NCBI GenBank assembly: GCA_014529385.2
Contig: CM043958.1
Coordinates: forward strand, 79,665,025 to 79,729,024
Direction: 5' to 3'
Source: Adiantum capillus-veneris
Lineage: Eukaryota; Streptophyta; Polypodiopsida; Polypodiales; Pteridaceae
Length of the DNA: 64,000 bases
The notes beneath the pieces were generated by a model, which saw nothing but the letters and a program-made list of their open reading frames with translations, was not told the origin of the DNA and did not search any database. This document shows positions 58,921 through 64,000 of the stretch, one piece after another (the stretch's first letter is position 1; the number at the start of each line of letters is the position of its first letter). The translations under genes and the position numbers were made by a program.

Positions 58921-60282
58921 ATGGCAAACAATGGTCAAAATAGACGCCCCAAACCCATCATTCAAAGTATGGTTCTCCACAACTCAAAGAATGAGGAGTA
59001 GCAATGGGAACCTTAGCTTTTTCAAGAAGGTGCGTGGGTCTACATGCAACCTTCCGCAATCGGTCCCCATCATGTTCGTGAAAGAACAAACGTTGATCTC
59101 CATTGGAAGGGAAGACTACTAGGCTTCAAGCAAGTAAGAGACAAGGGTACGGTGGCAATCGTTCAACATGTTTTCATGTTTGGACACATGCGTCTACGAG
59201 GGATCACCAACCCAAGGGATTTTCCTTGTAATTGTATGTCCCTTGTACTTCAATGGTTTTGGTGGTAACAAAAAAATGGACTTTTTACATCTCACGGACT
59301 GTTTTGTTTCTATGTAGATGTTTTTCCTTCTAGCCTTGTGGAGGAGCAACCACTCTCGTGCCTTTCAAGCACATTTATGGCCATGCATGCAAGTCTTGGG
59401 GATATGCTCTTCTCCAACACAACTTCATCAAACCTTGCACGACAGAGGGTGTTCTTCTGCACCCACAAGTACATTGTACCTACAGATGAGGAAGGCTACG
59501 GAGAGCTACAACCTTTGGAGGCTACAACCTTGCGTAGCATGGAGTGGCCAAAGCCAAATGCATTCACTGTAATGTCTTTGAAAGCCAAGATTGTAGCTGA
59601 TGTGAGAGCATCATTAAAATTTGGAAAAGCCTCGCGTTCAGTTGGGCTTGGATGGTGTTGTCCTGCTCATGTCTTCGCTAGCATCTTTGGATCTTTGCCT
59701 TTCCATCATACAAATACTATGTATGTTTGCAAAGATCTACAATACGATACATTGGAAGCCATCCTTGGGGAGAAGTGGGGGTATCTTGAAGGACTTCACA
59801 ACGGAGATCGCTTTCGGTGTCAGGTTGGAAGTTTCGGCATTGCTATCCGTTTCATCAAGGTGCGCTCCACTCTTTACGTGCGGTACTTTTATGAAAGCTG
59901 GATGTGCAAGCTTGGTGAATGGATTCCATTGCAATCCACCGATGCTACAATTGAGGTATTTGATATTGCAATCAAATTGTCGAGTGGTGCCGTTGAAACC
60001 GTCCAAGTGAACAAGCATTGGACATTGGCCAATGTGCGGGAGCACTTAGTGATAATGGGTTTAGAGCATCGAGAAGATACAAAATTTTGCATCGGACGAC
60101 GTAAGGTGAATGATTTTTCTCTCTTAATTATGTTATATTTATGTTTTTTTAATTATTCCCTACTCTAAGTTGGGTATGCTAATTTATTTATTTTTTGCTA
60201 GATTAGTAGCCGCATGGAGAGCACGATTCAAATTGAAAATGCGTGGATGACGGAAGAGAATTTGATTTTATCATTAGAGTAG
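58921..60282 (+). pseudogene. Unknown gene 1: three-exon gene with two premature stops
   Basis: Model: exon 1 58921-59264, intron 59265-59333 (GT...TTCTAG), exon 2 59334-60105, intron 60106-60201 (AAG|GTGAAT...TTGCTAG), exon 3 60202-60282. The joined frame is continuous except for TAG at 58999 and TAG at 59014; both could derive from CAG. The start ATG at 58921 opens MANNGQNRRPKPII. Exon 2 holds about 255 residues with no family I recognise. Its end plus exon 3 (EVFDIAIKLSSGAVETVQV, HWTLANVREHLVIMG, then IQIENAWMTEEN) has the rhythm of a ubiquitin-like beta-grasp fold, a tentative call. Transcribed toward unknown gene 2, 340 bp downstream. The splice model rests on consensus sites and frame only. 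Confidence 0.5.
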
Positions 60283-60521
60283 TTATGTTTTGTACTTAAA
60301 TGTTTTATAATATCACGATTGCAAGTTCAAGCAGATGGTTGTATCAAATTTTGGCAATGCACATTATCTTAAAGTTGTAGTGATGTGTTTTTTGAGTTAA
60401 ATGATTGTAATTTAGTTTGTAAGTTTTTTATAACTTCTTGTTATTTGTGTTACTTAATGAAAATTGTTTAATATTTTAATTATTGATATTTTTTTTTGGA
60501 AGGGGGGGGGGGGAGGCGTGT

Positions 60522-60528
60522 TATATAA
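60522..60528 (+). promoter_or_regulatory. TATA box of unknown gene 2
   Basis: TATATAA about 100 bp before the ATG at 60625, preceded by a G tract. Confidence 0.55.
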
Positions 60529-60624
60529 AGCCTCATAAAACCTACCATTTTCACACTCTTTGCCTGTTCACACTCTCATTTGAGCTCCAACACTCTTTGC
60601 ATTCCTACTTTAAGAGCTAGCATT

Positions 60625-62190
60625 ATGGCATCCTCCTCCACCCCTCCCGAAGCCACGGCGTTACAATGCTTCCAATCGTTTTTACAAACAACCGAGTGGC
60701 AAGATCGTGACGATCTTCACAATTTCTTCACCCAATTCCCTGATGTGAATGCAACTATTCACCTAAACAGCCAATCTTTTCAACCTATCTTAGAATTTTT
60801 TGAATTTTACATCGACAAGTATGCTGTACCAATTGTCTGACAAGGGGAATTGTGGATTCCATGTGTTTTGCTTCGCTACATACACAAAGGCGATCGGCCT
60901 TTCACCCAGCAACTTCAACGATTTTGTGTAATTGCGGGTGAGGCAGGTCAGTACATTGAAGATTCACGTTTGAAAAAGAAGAAGGTCGGCACCCAGTTTC
61001 TAAGTCGCTTGGCGACTTTTGTGTTTCTTCTTGCGGAGGAGCTTGAAAGATCTGAGGTGAGTTTGCCTCATTTGCGCCTTGGGGGTGTCGTCAAGGACAC
61101 AAAGGAGCCCATTATAGCGCCCTGGGATGCAAGCAAAGAGGGCAATATTCTTGCCCTAACCTACCCAGGAGGTGTCATGGATGCCGCCAAATACATGGGT
61201 GATGAGGGTGCAGAAGCATCCTTTAAGCCCGCTGCAAATGCGCCGGAGGAGACATTAACTCCGGAGGTTTTTTTTGAACACCTCTCCCCAATTGTGATAG
61301 ATGGGGAGGAATATTTTTTTTTACATGATCTTGAAAAGACTTTTGACATCCGCATGGATGAGTGTCTGTCCATCCTCTGTGCCACTGTAGAGTCCTCTGC
61401 CATTGACCCCTCTTCCGATCCTTTGGATCGAAGCCTCCTTCCCCTTGGAGAGAGTGTGGTAGATACAATGGAGTTGGCAATGGTGGCGGTGACAGATGCA
61501 CCACACTCATCTGTGTCGGAGGATGAGTTTGTAACTACACGCGCATTGCTTGAAGCCTAATGCACTCCTATGCCTGTTCATATAGATGAACTTGAGAGTG
61601 TCGCTATGGCTCCCAATTCATCTATTTCTCTTGACAGCAAAGACATAAACGATGAAGACGACAAAAAACAAGAGGTATTAATTGATTTTTGTTTTGTGAT
61701 TACGTTAATTTTCATTGTTGCATTCTAAAATCTTATTTACCTATTGATTTCTTTGTAGAATGTTGTGGAGCTGGATGAGCATGCAGGTCGGGGAGGAGAT
61801 GGTAGGCGCCAAGCTTTTGGATGGCAGTCGTCTCTTGCGCATTACCTTGGAAAGCTCCCCCAGGACGGCTTTGCGATAATCCACAAGGAGTACACTCCTT
61901 GTGGTCAATTTTGGGTGTCAATGATGAAAGCAATGAGCCGCATCCTATGCCTGTCAACCATATCTCAAGCCTCCCAAGTTATATATCTTGTAAATAAATC
62001 TCTGGCCAGTGCTGCATTTGCGACACACATTCGTGGTCGTGTGCTTTGTAACGTGGCCTTAAGCCAAGCTGTAGGTCTAAGCAATGTGGAACAAATTGCT
62101 TGGGATGTGCTGCACAAACAGCTTCCTTGCGCCCAAGAGCGCCGAGAAAACATTGCTCGCCATATCTTAGATGGCTCAAACAGTCAATAG
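60625..62190 (+). pseudogene. Unknown gene 2: two-exon gene with two premature stops
   Basis: Start at ATG 60625 (MASSSTPPEATALQ). Exon 1 60625-61674, intron 61675-61758 (GAG|GTATTA...TTTGTAG), exon 2 61759-62190. One frame runs throughout, broken by TGA at 60838-60840 and TAA at 61558-61560, which would come from CGA and CAA by C-to-T change. About 490 codons. The first part is helical and hydrophobic (LQCFQSFLQTTEWQDRDDL, SFQPILEFFEFYID), followed by LRYIHKGDRPFTQQLQRFCV, a basic KKKK stretch and an acidic middle. Exon 2 encodes a compact helical region (HYLGKLPQDGFAIIHKEYTP, SLASAAFATHIRGRVLCNV). No family recognised. Convergent with the H3-like gene 540 bp away. Confidence 0.5.
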
Positions 62191-62427
62191 ATGCATAAAT
62201 CTTTTAATTAACTCCTTCAAATATGTAATGAGATATATCACATTTTTGTACTTTGTTATTTCAAAATTCGAATGGAAATTGATTTTAACTGGTACTTTTC
62301 AACTTCTATATTGAGTTTATTGTACGATAGATAGTATATGATTGGTTCTATCTTGTGATACACTTGTGTAATTCTCTGAATTAAAATATAGAGTTTTTTT
62401 CAGTCCAATCTCCATCAATAAAAACAT

Positions 62428-62532
62428 AATAACATTGTATCCTTATAATTTTGGTATAAATAAGCTTTAATTAGGCTGTTTATAAATAATTAAAGCTTAT
62501 TTATACCAAAATTATAAGAATACAATGTTATT
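62428..62532. mobile_element. 105-bp foldback (MITE or hairpin)
   Basis: Arms 62428-62472 (AATAACATTGTAT...AAGCTTTAATTA) and 62488-62532 are almost perfect complements around a 15-nt centre. It lies in the gap between the convergent genes, so it could also act as a transcript-end hairpin. Confidence 0.8.
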
Positions 62533-62644
62533 TTGGTTATTCAATCAACCAAACTTGGTTGACAGTTCTTTTATCCACATATCTCTCTCTCTCTCTCTTT
62601 TCCTCTCTCTAGTTAGCTTTACTTATCACTTAAAACAAATGTAC

Positions 62645-62692
62645 ACGACTCGTTATATTTGAAAAAGACACGACTCGTTATATTTCAAAAAG
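62645..62692. repeat. Direct repeat, 2 x about 24 bp
   Basis: CACGACTCGTTATATTTGAAAAAGA then CACGACTCGTTATATTTCAAAAAGA, back to back downstream of the H3-like stop codon. Confidence 0.9.
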
Positions 62693-62729
62693 ATATCTTT
62701 ACATTGGCAAAATTGCCTAAAAGTCAAAT

Positions 62730-63569
62730 TCAATCTCTTTGTCCTCTGATTCGACGCGCAAGAGCTAAATCTTTGGGCATTATTGTCACCCGTTTTGCAT
62801 GAATAGCACACAAGTTGGTGCCTTCAAAAATAAAAATTAGATGATATTCTGCCGCTTCTTGCAGAGCTTCTACGGCGATACCTTGAACTCGAAATGCCAT
62901 TCGATAACTTTGCATGATCTCTTTTACCAAACGTGCGAATGGTGCCTTGCGTATGAGAAGGTCTGAAGTTTTTTGATAGTGACGAATCTCTTGCAATGCC
63001 TTTGGAATGCGTCTCTTCACAGCAGGAGCCCGTTGTTGAGGGATGGTAGGATCTGGGACATGGGCCTTGCGAGGGCGAACCTTGAAAAACTTTTTCTTTT
63101 TACGAGAGGGCTTGCGAGGGGGAGCTTGCGCATCTTCAAGGCCACCATGTGCTCCGACTGGCTCTTCAACTCCACCCTGCGCTCCAACTGGCTCGTCTGC
63201 TACATCCTCAAAATCCTCTTCATTTAGTAACCCATGATCACCTCTAGGCTGATCTGATGGAAAAGCACCGAAGCCACGTGGCAATGTCTTCCCGGCCGGA
63301 ACTCGATGATTGCTTGGGATCTCCTGTCCGCTCCATGGTGGGCTTTGTGCTTCGTTGTCCGTTTCGGTTTCTGTATCTAATGTCACTACCCGTTTCTTCT
63401 TGCGTGATGGTTGTCCATCTTGTTGCTCTTCACCTGACCATTCTCTCTCCATCTCTTCTATGAGCTCTTGTTCATGTATCCAAGGTGGTTTTTGAGCACC
63501 TTGGATGGTTGAGTGAGGGTGAGCAAAAAAAGGTTGATCTTTTCTTGCTGTTTGCTTTGTGCGTGCCAT
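62730..63569 (-). CDS. Histone H3-like protein with H3 N-terminus and unique long tail
   Basis: 279 codons, intact, no intron. Residues 1-10 are [10 protein letters not shown], identical to the start of H3 including K4 and K9; S10 is replaced by Asp. Residues 11-185 are unlike any H3: acidic and Pro/Gly-rich, with a duplicated [16 protein letters not shown] unit and basic SRKKKK patches. Residues 186-279 are a complete histone fold: alpha-[57 protein letters not shown] and LARRIRG. Counted against canonical H3 from memory, about 59 of 89 positions agree. Loop 1 has no insertion and lacks the CENH3 Trp, so it is not a normal centromeric H3. H3 contact residues in IRK, KRVTIM and C110/H113 equivalents are kept. 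A TATA-like TTTAAATAG lies about 55 bp upstream. It would be expected to enter nucleosomes in the nucleus. Role unknown. Confidence 0.85.
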   Translation of the reverse strand: MARTKQTARKDQPFFAHPHSTIQGAQKPPWIHEQELIEEMEREWSGEEQQDGQPSRKKKRVVTLDTETETDNEAQSPPWSGQEIPSNHRVPAGKTLPRGFGAFPSDQPRGDHGLLNEEDFEDVADEPVGAQGGVEEPVGAHGGLEDAQAPPRKPSRKKKKFFKVRPRKAHVPDPTIPQQRAPAVKRRIPKALQEIRHYQKTSDLLIRKAPFARLVKEIMQSYRMAFRVQGIAVEALQEAAEYHLIFIFEGTNLCAIHAKRVTIMPKDLALARRIRGQRD

Positions 63570-63622
63570 AGTGTAAGAAGGGGCAAGATTGAAAATGAGA
63601 CTCCTTCTTCACTAAAAGCCCT

Positions 63623-63632
63623 CTATTTAAAA
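63623..63632 (-). promoter_or_regulatory. TATA-like box of the H3-like gene
   Basis: TTTAAATAG on the minus strand, about 55 bp upstream of the ATG, giving a short 5' UTR if used. Confidence 0.5.
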
Positions 63633-63791
63633 AAAAAAAGGTCTCTTCACACTTGACCAGGCCACTTAAAAAAACTCTTAATATCATCAAAATATAAAAA
63701 ACAAAAAATAGATAAATGGAGAAGTATTATATGCAACTCAACAAAGACATCTACAAACATAAACATTACATTGCATAGCATCATTTGTTTT

Positions 63792-64000
63792 ACATGTTGG
63801 GTAACCAACATTTGCCCAGTCTATGGCGATTTTCACGCCACCTAGCATGATTAAGGGGTCCGGTGGAGTTTCTCCATTTCTCTTTAGCAGTAAGTCAAGA
63901 TTGTCTCCTAACCTCCTTGGCAAGACTTGACTTTCGTGCTCGCTCTATGGCATGACATCTCCCCAAAGAACAACGAAAGAACCAATCAAACATCTCCTTC
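63792..64000 (-). other. Partial unknown ORF at window edge
   Basis: An open frame enters from beyond the window and reads KEMFDWFFRCSLGRCHAIER, then ARKSSLAKEVRRQS, to a TGA at 63895-63897. The same frame continues a further 33 codons to TAA at 63792. Like the neighbouring genes, the first stop could be a CGA-to-TGA change. Too short to name; it may be the last exon of a gene lying upstream of the H3-like gene on the same strand. Confidence 0.3.

Noticed and set aside
58723-58980. Minus-strand 85-codon frame with internal protein repeats
   Set aside because: It is the reverse reading of the 60-bp minisatellite upstream of unknown gene 1.
58966-59016. Short intron removing the two TAG codons of gene 1
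   Set aside because: A GTATGG donor and CCTTAG acceptor exist, but the intron would be about 50 bp and would leave the wrong phase for the downstream frame.
60101-60201. Alternative donor GTAAGG at 60101 for gene 1 intron 2
   Set aside because: It shifts the phase and gives an immediate stop; the donor AAG|GTGAAT at 60106 keeps the frame into exon 3.
62730-63569. Centromeric histone CENH3/CENP-A
   Set aside because: Long divergent tail fits, but loop 1 is the same length as in canonical H3, the CENH3 Trp is absent, and the N-terminal tip and C-terminal RRIRG are canonical. Better called an H3-like variant.

Overview
The window looks like nuclear DNA of a land plant with a large, repeat-rich genome. 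It is AT-rich and dominated by LTR retrotransposons whose primer-binding sites match plant tRNA-Asp and initiator tRNA-Met, with miniature inverted-repeat elements and very long GA/CT, GT and TA microsatellites. Nearly all coding capacity is retroelement-derived and most of it is broken. The species cannot be fixed from sequence alone; the style would suit a fern, another seed-free plant or a gymnosperm, but that is inference.

Layout. 1-2.2 kb: a broken TPR-gene fragment and small foldback repeats. 2.2-32.1 kb: a tandem duplication of a roughly 4.5-5 kb unit made of decayed copia-like sequence (copy A 2221-7165 plus 26306-27557; copy B 27588-32106). Copy A received a 1.34 kb CACTA-like element (3107-4445) and a 19.1 kb minus-strand Ty3/gypsy element (7166-26300) with matching 929-bp LTRs; copy B preserves both empty sites. 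32-36.5 kb: gene-poor sequence with massive simple repeats. 36.2-38.05 kb: a decayed gypsy integrase interrupted by a 1289-bp gag-only copia derivative. 38.07-58.25 kb: a minus-strand gypsy derivative keeping only gag, whose left LTR is interrupted by a 14.0 kb plus-strand Ty3/gypsy element (38482-52479, TSD CCAGG), an 8-bp-TSD MITE and a 453-bp near-perfect hairpin.

58.3-64 kb differs in character: two intron-containing unknown genes on the plus strand (both with premature stops), then, convergent on the minus strand, an intact intronless 279-codon ORF for a histone H3-like protein. It begins with exactly the first nine residues of mature H3, carries a unique tail of about 175 residues, and ends in a complete H3 fold. 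A partial minus-strand frame follows at the window edge.

The two large Ty3/gypsy elements are relatives (gag starting MNLRSGR, similar gag tail and protease linker). Both carry a second retropepsin-like domain plus a W-[IVA]-P-[KR] repeat tail after integrase, in the same reading frame in the plus-strand copy. The minus-strand element also has two tandem integrase zinc-binding domains, a coiled-coil accessory ORF, and arrays of a 24-bp palindrome placed upstream of both its gag-pol and its accessory unit. The best candidates for something undescribed are the long-tailed H3-like gene with its neighbours, and this retroelement architecture.
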